64,000 bases of DNA from Athripsodes cinereus (lineage: Eukaryota > Arthropoda > Insecta > Trichoptera > Leptoceridae). Location: the NCBI GenBank assembly GCA_947579605.1, contig OX388329.1, positions 24,012,299 through 24,076,298 of the forward strand, in the 5' to 3' direction. Shown in pieces: positions 35,927 to 46,553 of this stretch. The notes under the pieces are model-generated. The model saw nothing but the letters and a program-made list of their open reading frames with translations, was not told where the DNA came from and searched no databases. A program made the translations under genes and the position numbers. How positions within the stretch are numbered: the stretch's first letter is position 1; every line of letters begins with the position of its first letter.

Positions 35927-36186
35927 TATTTCGGGCACATTGCTAGAAGAGAGCAAGATAACCTAGAAAAAGTAATTATGAATGGGGTTGTAGAAGAGAG
36001 GAGGGGAAGGGGCAGAGTGCCAATAAGATGGAGCGACCAAATTAAGGAGGCCACCCAGAGCTCACTACACGGGGCCTTACACATGGCGGAGGATCGCTCA
36101 ACATGGAGACAGATGGTCTACAGAACGAAGCATGCTGGTCACGATTCTCAGGATTGAGGGACCGACGGAAATGATGATGATGATCA
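35927..36186 (+). pseudogene. RTE-like LINE ORF C-terminus and 3' end, second family
   Basis: The frame from about 35927 reads FGHIARREQDN, then a basic RRGRGRVPIRWSDQIKEAT segment, then AEDRSTWRQMV, and stops at about 36155. 'GH(I/V)xRR ... GRPxxRW ... DRxxWR' is the usual ending of insect RTE-type ORFs. A (GATGAT)n tail follows at about 36172-36185. The copy lacks everything upstream of this C-terminal 75 or so codons. Related 3' ends lie at 19611-19900 and 39855-39965. Confidence 0.78.
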
Positions 36187-36189
36187 TTT

Positions 36190-36700
36190 TATTATATCCA
36201 AGCGAAGAATTTGAACAGTTATGAAACAAATAAGTACGTCAGTATCAACATTTTTTTCAACCACCCACAGTGTAAATTCGAGTATTCAGAAATATTTTAT
36301 TATTACTTTTAAAAGGCAATTCGAAAGAATATTTCATAAAACATAAATAATACCACAAGATTATCAACATAAAAAAGTATAAAAACCGTAAAATATAATT
36401 GAAAAATAATCTAAAATGTGTGGCATTTCAGAGGAAATTTTCAAATTTTTCATTCTGTTTTCTCTGTAAGTAACATTTTTTTTAAATACAAAATAATTAT
36501 TATTTGAATACTTTTTCAACACATAAATTTCTCTTTAGATCCAAATGGTTTCTAAATTATTAAAAAACGAACAGTGCCAGAGTTTTTCCACTCATAGTGT
36601 TTTTTTTTTTTACTTTTTGTTAATTGTTATCACAAACATGTGTATTAAATTAAATTTAATGTATCAGTGTTGACATTGTGAAACAACATTTTAATAATAT
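36190..36700. other. AT-rich non-coding stretch
   Basis: Nothing recognised. Confidence 0.5.
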
Positions 36701-36708
36701 AAAATATA

Positions 36709-37048
36709 AAAAAACACTGTTTTATGTGTCACATTAATGTATACCAAAGTATACTACAATTACGCCTATCGCTTTCACCAATATATATTGTTTTTGACCA
36801 TAGTCCCTTATTGCCAATAACAAAGTGGACATTATTAATATCCAAACTCCTTTAACTTCGCCATTGCTTTGTTCAAAAACACCCCCACCTAACATCCCTT
36901 AATATCTTATGTATATATAGACGTTGTTTTCTCTTGTAAATTTAGTTTATACTCCGCCCTGATGATGCCAAAATATTGGTGAAAGCGCTAGGCGTAATTG
37001 TAGTATACTTTGGTATACATTAATGTGAAACATAAAACAGTGTTTTTT
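36709..37048 (+). mobile_element. palindromic mini Penelope-type element
   Basis: Bases 36709-36785 and 36972-37048 are inverted copies of about 77 bp with few differences (CACTGTTTTATGTG ... ACCAAAGTATACTAC ... ATTACGCC on the left; their reverse complement on the right). The spacer of about 186 bp ends TCCGCCCTGATGATGCCAAA, ATATTGGTGAAAGCG: again CTGATGA, a T, a GCCAA/TTGG(T) stem and GAAA. The spacer resembles the C-rich 3' UTR after a Penelope ORF. No coding part remains. Confidence 0.75.
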
Positions 37049-37059
37049 ATGTGTATTAA

Positions 37060-39845
37060 AATTTAAACTTTTACTAATTAGATATTTTAATCTTCACTTT
37101 CATATCTTTGTCTATAGATTTCCTTCAATAATGATAACACAAAGAAATAACAAGCCTCTTTTGATTCAGAAATATTCTGAGCTAATAGAGTCTTGTAAAG
37201 ATACGTTATACTTTGATGTCATTGTTATAGGAACAAAGCTTCGTGAAATATCACATTAAACTTTCGCATCATTTTATAATATTTGAAAGCTTTTGCAATG
37301 GTAGAAAATTAATATCACCTTTCTATAAAGCTTTTCTGGAGCAAGTTTTTAATTTTTTATGAAAATATTCCTAATGATGGCCACATAATCCGAATCATAA
37401 GTTTGACAGAAAGGAGATATCGGAGAACTATAATCTATAAGGAGCACCCAAAAATACAAACATTGGTGTATTGTTGAACATGTACATCTTCCGGATAATT
37501 ATAAATCTAACCGTCAAAAATGTTCGTTGATTTCAAAACACGCACGGCAATGACATAAATATTTTTTTTCAGAGCGCACTATGAGAACAAAGTAGAGATT
37601 CAATGTACATCTGTTGTTTGCTGTTGGGAATACTTTGGTACTCTTTGGGCTTTGCTTTTGGGTGTTAGGTTGACCTAGACCTGCGGCTAACTCTGTGAAT
37701 AACCAATTAAACTTGTAATATATAAGGCACATCTGTGTTTCTAATTCCGTTTTTATTGTTTACCAAATCTATGTGATGAGTTTGTTGATGATTGTTTGCT
37801 TTCATTTAAAAAATAAAATAGAAATAATTATGAAGATAATAGTTATAAAAATATATTTTAGAACACCCTCTTACCAAAAAGTTGCAACTATATGTGGGTA
37901 TCTTATGTAGTATGAACATACCTAATGTGTGGTTTGTTAGTAATACAGTCGTGTTGAACATTCGTTAAGATGATTGCATAATATGCATATTTCTACCCAT
38001 TAGTAGATACATATATTCTGAGTCTACGTGTATTATTTCATGCTTTATTTATTTTCTATTATTCAACATAGACATAGGAGCACGCCGCCATGGCTAAAAT
38101 AAATATACTACATCTTAAGATAATACACAGAAACCAATTTGTTATAATAAAATTATACTCACTCTGGTGAAACACAAACTTGTCACACAGTATGAAGTAC
38201 ACTTGCAAATATTTCTCATATTAAAATCCACATGAAACTAGGTACAAAAGATTATGAATAAACACTCGATATTTAAATATATGAGAAACTAATTCAGATT
38301 TTCTAGAGTATCAGAGATGAAAATGTACAATTATTTATAAATATAATAGTATACACATATGGTTCAATCTATACCTTCTTGTGCTTTACATTTAAATAAT
38401 CAATAGCTAACTCAAAAAATCATTGGGTAACCCACGTACATTCTACATGTGAAATTTTACTTTTACTTATGTCGCTGTAATAATAAATGATGAACATTTT
38501 GTCCCTAATTTCCAGGAAATAAATGCGTCTTTAACTTTTTTTATGAAACTGTCTTTCTTTATTTCAACTAGTTTTTCTTATGTAATTTGAAAGACGTCTG
38601 TCTCGGAATCAATAATCTATTGTAGAAAGAAACACTTGTTTCAAATTACATAATTATGGAAGCCTACTACGTGTGCACCGACACAATTAATATATTTTTT
38701 TCTTCTATTAAATTCATTTTCAGTTTATTCCAACGCATGGATTTTTCGCATTGCTAAGCAGTGGTTTATGTTTAATATTGAACTGCGTCGGGAATCACAC
38801 GCCTCGTTGCAAAAAACTTCCCATTAAAACAACTCACTAAACAAAAACATATTCAGCAGATAAATTCTCAGGCATTTAGAACTTAAGGATTCAGTTAGTA
38901 ATACTAAATACTTTAGGGATTCCAGATCCTTAACAATCTTGTTTAATTCTCTCATCAGAAGTATTCTTGAACCAATATCTACGATATGGAACCCCAGCTA
39001 TATCCCGCACGTAAACGTAATTCAGCGAGCGCAAAACAATGTTGGTATATTAAACAATTTAATTTTCGAAGACACCACTTCGAAAATTATGCTCAACCTC
39101 GAAACCCCTATAAAATAAACTCACTATAAAATCGTAGAAAAATTTTGTACATCTGTTATTCATACAAAATTTTGAATAATGATGTTGATCCTCAAGGCGA
39201 TAAGATTTTATAAACCTACTATAGTTTGTGTTGAAAATTATTAATTGAATTATTTTATTATGCATTGTTCGATCTGTTGATATTTTTTTTCTTTTCGATT
39301 ACCACCAACATTTTTTTCTATTACACAAACTTGACGTCTCACACCAAGAAGGAATATTCATCAGCGTAATTTTTTATTATTCTCACATCCAAAACTGTCC
39401 CAAAAAAGATACACGTAGAAGTTAATCTTACTTCTACTCAGAATATGGACAACAATCTATTTCACCGAAGTTCTTTCGATACTATTGTACCTACATACGA
39501 AAAAAATATGTAAGTCACCTTTACGATATGTCACCTACACAAAGCGAAATCTAATCAATAATAGATAGCGTATTAAGTCCCCACGGAGTTTTGACCAGTA
39601 CAATACAACTTTCACCAGCTTTTTCAAGAAACTTACAATACATTTCTAAATTCAAATTGCTAGTAGCATGTGAGATGAAACGAAAGTATCAAACTCTGTC
39701 CACATAGTTCAATATTATTTGAACAACTCAATTCGAAAGTAAATAAAAATCTTAGAGAAAAACAGTATATTTTTATTGTTGAGAAAATTTGAATTTAACA
39801 TTCGACTTTTATTATTTACCTCTCTCTAAATAATTATTTAATATG
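37060..39845. other. AT-rich non-coding stretch
   Basis: About 2.8 kb with no gene or repeat recognised. Confidence 0.5.
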
Positions 39846-39854
39846 TGAGACGTT

Positions 39855-39965
39855 TAGGCAGGCGGAGGACAGGGCACGGTGGAGGAGCTTGTCGCTTGGT
39901 TGGGGTCATGGTGGTCACGATCCTCAGCATTGAGGGACTGACTTGGAAGAAGAAAAAGAAGAAAT
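39855..39965 (+). mobile_element. RTE-like LINE 3' end, second family
   Basis: TGGTCACGATCCTCAGCATT then GAGGGACTGAC matches 36132-36163 (TGGTCACGATTCTCAGGATT, GAGGGACCGAC). The tail is a GAAGAA-type repeat. Confidence 0.65.
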
Positions 39966-39974
39966 AATCATTTT

Positions 39975-40225
39975 AATTGATATTTAATAAAAAGTCTACT
40001 TAATAAATTAAATAATAAAACTGCTATACACGCTCACCAACAAAAAAAAATGGCTTATACATATACCTATTTACCAGTTGAGAGAAACAAAGGCTAGCTA
40101 GTATTCTTTAAATGTTCGACGTATTGATAAAATAAAATTTATTAAATTGTCGATAGTAGGCGTGACTGAAAACAAGACTAAAGATTATAAAAACTAGAAC
40201 ATTTTCAATACAACTTATCTTTTCA
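39975..40225. other. AT-rich non-coding stretch
   Basis: Nothing recognised. Confidence 0.5.
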
Positions 40226-40227
40226 AA

Positions 40228-40720
40228 ATTCATTTATTTATTTAATTCTTCTTGCACATCATCATTCATATAACAAAATAAACAAAGCAGTATACTCAAG
40301 AAAAAATGTGATGTGCAGTGGCGAAATTATCACCATACATTGATTTCTTCCATCTAACCACGTCACATTAACACTAAACAGAAATGAAAATAATAACAAC
40401 AAAAACACAAACAATAAGAAAAATAGATACATAAATTAATTGAAAAAAAATATATATCAAAAAACCACAGTCCACACATCTAACACTCCAAAGGGATCGG
40501 GAACTAAAGGAAGGGGTTAGGGGACGGATGCTGAGTTAGAAGATGCTTCTTGACGGCGTATTTAAACCCATTAAAAGATTAAGATATTCTATGAGAAGAA
40601 GGTAGATTATTCCAGCAACGAGCACCACATACTGAGAATGATTGAGAATAGAAATTGGTGTAATGTGTAGGAATTGCCATATATATGTAGTGTTCAGAGG
40701 ATATGTTTTCAATTCTTATT
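40228..40720 (-). pseudogene. CR1-like LINE: end of reverse-transcriptase ORF and 3' UTR
   Basis: On the minus strand, codons from about 40700 read YTNFYSQSFSVCGARCWNNL PSS, followed a little later by FKYAVKKHLLTQ. This is the characteristic end of CR1/L2-type ORF2 ('F.V.GARLWN.LP ... FK..LK.HL'). A 3' UTR of about 300 bp follows, with TTAGATGGAAGAAATC, GTGATAATTTCGCCACTGCA and TGATGATGTGCAAGAAG, and the copy ends in an (AAAT)n tail near 40230-40245. The UTR is shared with 24990-25165 and its end with 15995-16037. The ORF has at least one stop and lacks its front, so it is dead. Confidence 0.75.
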
Positions 40721-40729
40721 CTCTGATAA

Positions 40730-41130
40730 TATTATAAAAATACTATTACTATTCATGCGTTGAATAATTTTCTCTTTCGTTGAATAATGCGATACCGTTG
40801 ACATATTTTTATTATTATTATTACTACTTATCATTATTATAGCGATGATATCCTTTCATCCTAACGATTTGATATTCTATATTATGCCTCCGTATATCAT
40901 TTCAGGGTACAATAAAAGTACCAAAGTAATTCTTGTAGTAGAAAATAATATCATAATATTATTCTTTATTATATTAGGATTATTCTTCTTCAATGTAAAC
41001 AACGTGATGACATCTCTTCGAGATAAATATCGTTTGACTATTACGTTTATCGTTTTTTGTCAAAAATATACCAGACTTGAGAGATTTTATATCAAAGGAC
41101 AATACTTTTTTCAAAATCTATAAATTATAA
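40730..41130. other. AT-rich non-coding stretch with an ATT microsatellite
   Basis: (TTA)n-like run at about 40810-40840. A 92-codon frame at 40845-41123 is AT-rich and hydrophobic with no recognised motif and is probably chance. Confidence 0.4.
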
Positions 41131-41323
41131 AAGAAAGTCGTGTTGGTTACACAATTTATAACTTAAAAACGGCTGTACCGATTTGAACGATCTCTGATTT
41201 GTTGGATTCTTCTCCGCCCGGAATAGCCGTTAGATAGGCTATTAAAATATCTTACAAATTCACGGGAATAAAAATTACGAAAAAAATTATTTACGTCATA
41301 CTATACTATACTATACTATACCC

Positions 41324-44300
41324 TCACGCCATGTCCCAAGTGGGGTAGGCAGAGAGAACGGAACGCCAAACAGATCTATCTTTACACACTTCCTTCGCTT
41401 CCTCCACATTCATACAGTTCCTCATACACGCACGTCGGTTCCTCTTACTCAACACGCGGCCGTCCTTTAGAATTTGATCCACGTGATCAAGCCACGTGGT
41501 TCTCGGACGCCCGCGTTTCCTCACACCCTTTCTTTCAGATAAGTATATCCTCTTTGTCATTCTTACCTCGTTCATTCGTTCAACATGCCCAAACCACCGT
41601 AGTTTATTCACGCGCATTCTGTCCACAACACTCTTCTTGCATCCGCTCATTCTTCTAATATCCTCATTCTTCACTCTATCACGCAGCGTTTTACCAACCA
41701 TTCTTCTCAACGATCGCATCTCTACTGCATTTATTCCACTTTCGTCCTTCTTCAACCACGTCCATGTCTCGCTTGCATACGTAAGTGACGGTACCAGAAT
41801 GGTATTGTGCACCAGCATTTTAGCCATGTTCGACACATTGTCATTGCTGACAATGGGTCGAAGTGCACCGTTTACTCTAGCACCGGCCACTTTCCTTCTT
41901 TCAATGTCCCCATCGCATCTTCCATCCCTCGTAAACATACTTCCCAAATATACATACTCACTTACTTGCTCCAAACATTCGTCACCAACTTTAATCTCGC
42001 AAATCGTTTTTTCATTCTCTCTTTCAAAAACAAGAACTTTCGTCTTCATAACATTCATTTTCAAACCATTCAAATTGCAACCATCATACACACACGTAAC
42101 AATCTCTTGTAAGTCCCTTTCACTCTCAGCCATTAACACCAAATCGTCTGCGTACATCAATGCATTCACCCGAAACCCATTCAGCTCGACACCAACATCC
42201 ATCTCTTTCACAGGTCGCATACAGTAGTCGAAGAATAGGTTGAACAGCCACGGAGACATGACACAACCTTGCTTCACTCCTTTGGTGAGGACAAACCACT
42301 CCGAGAGAGTGTTATTTACCCTCACGCAAGCGGAGCTTCCCACGTAAAGTGAAGATATTGCGCGGATCAACCGGCTGCTCACCCCATACTCCGACAACAC
42401 GCGCCACAACCTTTCACGGTCCACTCGATCATATGCTTTCTCCAGATCCACGAACGCACAAAAAAGCCTCTGGTGTTTACCCAGAAACTTCTCTATAACC
42501 ATTCGCAGGGAGAAGATCTGATCGGTGCACCCTCTGCCATTCAAAAAAGCTCCTTGCGCATCCCATATCTTACACTCAGTTATCTTTCGTACTCTCTCAA
42601 TTAAAATTCTACCATACAGTTTCCCTATTGAGCTCAGCAAGCTAATAGCCCGATAACTCCCGCATTCAAGTCTAGAGCCTTTCCCCTTGTACAGGGGGCA
42701 GATGATAGCCCTCCTCCAATCCTCTGGAGTAACACCTTCTCTCCAACAATCGTTGAAAAGCTCCAAACACCACGCGAGAACCCCCGTTCCACCAGACTTG
42801 ATGAGCTCAACGGCAACACAATCATACCCTACAGCTTTACCGCACTTCGCTCTTTTTAATGCATTCATAATCTCATTCATGTCTATCATATCGTTTTCAT
42901 TCACACTGCTTTCACTGTCGTCATACTCATTTGCATTTGTACCATCACATTCAAACAGATCTTCGAAATATTCCTTCCATCTCCGTAACACACATTCATC
43001 ATTCACTAACACACATCCATCCTTGTCTTTTATCCCTTTCATACTGTTCACACTTGAACCCGTCCTCTTTCGTTTTACTTCCTTCCAAAAAATCTTCATA
43101 TTTTCACTCGCATACGTAGACAATTTCTTACATTCTTCATCTTCAAGCATTTTTTTCTTCATTTTCACAACTTCACGCACTTCCTTCTTGCATGTCTTGT
43201 AAACTTCTTTCTTTCGCTCTTTTTCACATGTGTCACACTGTTTCACACTCAGTAAGTCTTTCCAAGCATTCTTCTTCTTATCTGTAGCTTCTTTCACATC
43301 ATTATCCCACCATGCATCGCCTTTCTTACGTCCAACTTTAGCTTCACCACATGTTTCTTTTGCACTTCCTACAAGCACACTTTTTAAGACATCCCACCTT
43401 TCATTCATCGTTAGATCATTCTTTTCGTTCGCACTCAGCTTCTCATTCACAGTTTTTACATATTCATTCTTTACACTCTCATCTTTCAGTTTTTCGACTC
43501 TCAATCTCATAGATGGCGTGGACTTTTGTGTTCTCGAACGCCAACCGGAGAATAGATTTATTCTTGAGACGACAAGAAAATGATCCGTCTCCAGCTCAGC
43601 GCCTCGATACACTCTAGTATCCGTGGTCGCCTTCCTGAGACGAGAGTCCACACACACGAGGTCAATCATCGATCTTTCATTCCCTCTCTCCCAGGTATAC
43701 ATGTGGATCTCCTTGTGGGCGAAAAAGGTATTCGCCACAAAGAGGTCCATCTCCAAGCACACGTCAATTATTCTTTTGCCATTATCGTTCACTCTACTGT
43801 CTCCATTCATTCCCAAAACACTTTCAAGTTCATTCCTCCTAACACCCACCCATCCATTCAAATCACCTGCCAAGATCAATCTTTCATTTTCTTTTTTATC
43901 TTCTGCAATCTTTCTCACGCCATTCCAGAACTCTTCCTTTTCCGTCTCTATGGCATCGTTCCCAGGACCATACCCAACTATGAGTAAGATCCTAGTCATC
44001 CCCACTTTGAAACGGATCCAGATTAGCCTGGAACTTACACATTCATACCCTTTCATACATTCGCTCATTCTTTCCGATAAAAAAGCACCCACACCTTGAC
44101 ATGCGTGTTGTGTATCTGGAACACCAGACCACAACTCGATCCTTCCATCACTTTCTTTAATACCACACCCTTTCCTCTTCGTTTCGCAGACACACAAAAC
44201 ATCCAAATACTTATCATTCATCATCTCTAAAATTTCGTCCGTCTTTCTTACCATCCCTCCTCTCACATTCAAAACTCCCACCCTGCATTCCGCTCTCCTC

Positions 44301-44359
44301 TTTGTGCCCTTCACCCACTTTGACGCGGCATGATGGGTGGCAAGCCTCATCGCTGCCAT
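41324..44359 (-). CDS. RTE endonuclease / reverse transcriptase polyprotein
   Basis: 1011 codons from the ATG at 44359-44357 to TGA at 41326-41324; an in-frame TAG lies at 44377-44375, so the start is well bounded. Residues about 26-260 are an apurinic-type (EEP) endonuclease with LNVRGG (28-33), CETK with the catalytic Glu (near 59), GDLNGW (165-170), SMIDLV (230-235) and TDH (258-260). These nick the target DNA. A Lys/Glu-rich linker follows (about 290-440). The reverse transcriptase is at about 500-800: KAVGYDCV, SYRAISLLSS, AFVDLEKAYDRVD with its first Asp, KQGCVMSPWLFN, and YADDLVLMAES (736 on) with the Asp pair. The C-terminus has MRSLRRMVG, LRWFGHVERM, RKRGRPRTTWLDH and CKDRSVWR, usual for RTE-type ORFs. 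No stop or frameshift was seen. The encoded protein would copy its RNA at the cut site. Confidence 0.95.
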   Translation of the reverse strand: MAAMRLATHHAASKWVKGTKRRAECRVGVLNVRGGMVRKTDEILEMMNDKYLDVLCVCETKRKGCGIKESDGRIELWSGVPDTQHACQGVGAFLSERMSECMKGYECVSSRLIWIRFKVGMTRILLIVGYGPGNDAIETEKEEFWNGVRKIAEDKKENERLILAGDLNGWVGVRRNELESVLGMNGDSRVNDNGKRIIDVCLEMDLFVANTFFAHKEIHMYTWERGNERSMIDLVCVDSRLRKATTDTRVYRGAELETDHFLVVSRINLFSGWRSRTQKSTPSMRLRVEKLKDESVKNEYVKTVNEKLSANEKNDLTMNERWDVLKSVLVGSAKETCGEAKVGRKKGDAWWDNDVKEATDKKKNAWKDLLSVKQCDTCEKERKKEVYKTCKKEVREVVKMKKKMLEDEECKKLSTYASENMKIFWKEVKRKRTGSSVNSMKGIKDKDGCVLVNDECVLRRWKEYFEDLFECDGTNANEYDDSESSVNENDMIDMNEIMNALKRAKCGKAVGYDCVAVELIKSGGTGVLAWCLELFNDCWREGVTPEDWRRAIICPLYKGKGSRLECGSYRAISLLSSIGKLYGRILIERVRKITECKIWDAQGAFLNGRGCTDQIFSLRMVIEKFLGKHQRLFCAFVDLEKAYDRVDRERLWRVLSEYGVSSRLIRAISSLYVGSSACVRVNNTLSEWFVLTKGVKQGCVMSPWLFNLFFDYCMRPVKEMDVGVELNGFRVNALMYADDLVLMAESERDLQEIVTCVYDGCNLNGLKMNVMKTKVLVFERENEKTICEIKVGDECLEQVSEYVYLGSMFTRDGRCDGDIERRKVAGARVNGALRPIVSNDNVSNMAKMLVHNTILVPSLTYASETWTWLKKDESGINAVEMRSLRRMVGKTLRDRVKNEDIRRMSGCKKSVVDRMRVNKLRWFGHVERMNEVRMTKRIYLSERKGVRKRGRPRTTWLDHVDQILKDGRVLSKRNRRACMRNCMNVEEAKEVCKDRSVWRSVLSAYPTWDMA

Positions 44360-44548
44360 ATGCGTCAAAGCGTACTACCTATTGTCTTACATTTTACCCC
44401 CCACCGCAAAGGAATACGAAAAATCCACCACCCTGTAACCCAACACCAAAACTTACAAGTAAATTAAAAATATAGGATAAAAAGAAAAGAAAAGTAAAAA
44501 CCTCCACCAAAGTTAGTCAAGGTCGTGTGTCGTCTAAGAAGTGGCCCT

Positions 44549-44877
44549 GCGTGGTTGTAGACACGAGAAAACAACAACAATGTGACTATAGAATACGCTA
44601 GAAACCAACGTGATTTTAACACAACGAAGATACGACAGTGACTGAAGTAATTCGCAGAAGAATAACACTACACACACAAGGGACGCGGCGTGGTTGTAGA
44701 CACGAGAAAACAACAACAATGTGACTATAGAATACGCTAGAAACCAACGTGATTTTAACACAACGAAGATACGACAGTGACTGAAGTAATTCGCAGAAGA
44801 ATAACACTACACACACAAGGGACGCGGCGTGGTTGTAGACACGAGAAAACAACAACAATGTGACTATAGAATACGCC
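44549..44877 (-). repeat. 139-bp tandem units in the RTE 5' leader
   Basis: The start GCGTGGTTGTAGACACGAG occurs at 44549, 44688 and 44827, exactly 139 bp apart. Two complete units look identical and the outermost is cut after about 50 bp, where the element begins. The array lies just 5' of the ORF and is reminiscent of the promoter monomers of mouse L1. It probably serves transcription, by inference. Confidence 0.93.
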
Positions 44878-45329
44878 ATACATATTTACGTCATACATTT
44901 TTAATTTCAATAAAAATGCGATATGGAAAATTATATAAATCAACGACGATGTTTTTTATAGATTGGCCTATTTATAGAATAATTTTTGTAAACATTTTCA
45001 AATTAGAAACATTTCCATACAATTTATTGACTTCTGCAGTTCTGAAATTTCAGTTTTGAAAAAATCATTAATAATAATTTTTATAAATTTAAAATGAATA
45101 GATATCTACCTAAAAAATAAATTTGAACCTACATATATTACGTACAGCAGATAATTTATAAGCAAATCTGAGTTAAATATAATTGTTCAACATAAATGAA
45201 TTTTATTTTTTACACTATACGATGATACACTACTTGGACAATTACGGGAGTTTGCAATGAGACTAAAAATATTAATCACTCATTGATTGTTTGGCGGTAC
45301 GAAGTTCGTTGGGTCGGCTAGTATTATAT

Positions 45330-46545
45330 AAATATCTTTGTTGATTTTTTTCATCAAGAAAATCTTAACATAAGCATGAGAATGTGTTTACGAATCTAGC
45401 TATAAAGCTGTATTGTGGCAAAAAAGCAGTCGTGGCATTGTGTCCAAATCCAGATTAACAATGAAAAATTAATAAACATTCGTTAAACTTATTTTGTATC
45501 TTGGCACAACGTGTCATAGATGTATTATGTAATCACATTGTTTGTGTAGGAATACTGTTACCAAAACGTTGCAATTTCACGTAAACACATTGAGTTTAAT
45601 TATAGAATCACTCAAGACTTTGCTAATAGTGTCTGTAGCATATTCAATTTAACCCTGTTTGCTACATGCGAAACACGAAACGCTCTACAACCTAAATTCC
45701 ATCATTATACAAGCTAGTATAGCACAACGAAAATATTTGGAAACGACAATACAATGAACTTAGTACAGAATTATATTAAAATTGCGTAGATATCATCAAA
45801 GTGTTGTAAGGAATGTAGTGAACGCAGACTACAAAATTGACTTAAATTATATTGAAATGAAAGGCGAAATAGAATTAATTGAATTATTTTTCATACGACA
45901 TTACTTACTTTATAATTTCGTTATCAAATGAACAGTGTAGTGTTATGGACGGTCTTTTGTGTTATTAGGATAAAACAGTGGTATTTTTATTCAGTCTTGT
46001 TTTTATAATTAAAATGTTCCTGTCTCCTCAGTCATCCAATAGAATTAATTACATTCGTTGCATAGAGTTGAACCCATAATATTATGTACTTAAAAGTTTT
46101 TGTAATGATTTTGTAAGGAATGTTGCAAGTGTAATATTTGTATTAACATACTATAGTATAATAGTTGCTAAATATCAACACAAACATTGTATGAAGACTA
46201 TACATACATGGCAGTGGTGCGCCCGTATTTCAGACTACTTTGTTTTGTTTGACTGTGTACGAAGTTACCTTGTTGAGTTGTGGATTAATGAATTAACACG
46301 CGTTAATTTCCTGCAATATCTCACCGTAACACCTTCATATTTCCTTCTGCATTTGCTTAACGTAAACCGGTAAGCAAGTTGTTGTATAACACAAACGTAG
46401 TCATATATCACTGATTATATCGAACTGAAAAATATTATATTATTCTTTTATAACACACAAACTATTTTGTTCTCCCATAAAGTACTCAGTAAAGCTTTGT
46501 GAAGAAAATATGGTATGTATAAATAAATTAAGAGTTATGATCAAT
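45330..46545. other. AT-rich non-coding stretch
   Basis: Nothing recognised. Confidence 0.5.
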
Positions 46546-46553
46546 GACGCTTA

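Larger units (their letters stand above)
41302..44882 (-). mobile_element. full-length RTE-type non-LTR retrotransposon
   Basis: The element of about 3.58 kb is flanked by the 14-bp direct repeat TATTTACGTCATAC at 41288-41301 and 44883-44896, a target-site duplication. On the minus strand it has a 5' leader containing 139-bp tandem units (44549-44877), one uninterrupted ORF (44359-41324), almost no 3' UTR, and a short (TATAG)n tail at about 41302-41320. Size, a single ORF with an endonuclease before the reverse transcriptase, and a simple-repeat tail point to the RTE clade. An exact target duplication and intact ORF suggest a recent, possibly competent insertion. Confidence 0.93.
41136..45322. 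mobile_element. Helentron-like (HINE) element, split by an RTE insertion
   Basis: One end reads AGTCGTGTTGGTTACAC, AATTTATAACTTAAAAACGG, CTGTACCGATTTGAACGAT; the other, at 45292-45322, reads GGCGGTACGAAGTTCGTTGG, GTCGGCTAGT. Both are well-known boundary sequences of non-autonomous Helentron-type elements in insects. The left part (41136-41301) and right part (44883-45322) become contiguous when the RTE and one target duplication are removed, giving an element of about 600 bp with no coding sequence. Confidence 0.75.

Noticed and set aside
40845..41123. 92-codon hydrophobic frame
   Set aside because: AT-driven Ile/Phe/Tyr composition with no motif, next to microsatellites; likely chance.
41496..44099. 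Long open frames on the plus strand across the RTE element (for example 243 and 171 codons)
   Set aside because: They are antisense shadows of the RTE ORF, Ser/Phe/Leu-rich and without motifs.
44534..44943. Repeated minus-strand frames encoding similar Cys/Val-rich peptides
   Set aside because: They come from translating the 139-bp tandem units and do not start with a supported initiation context.
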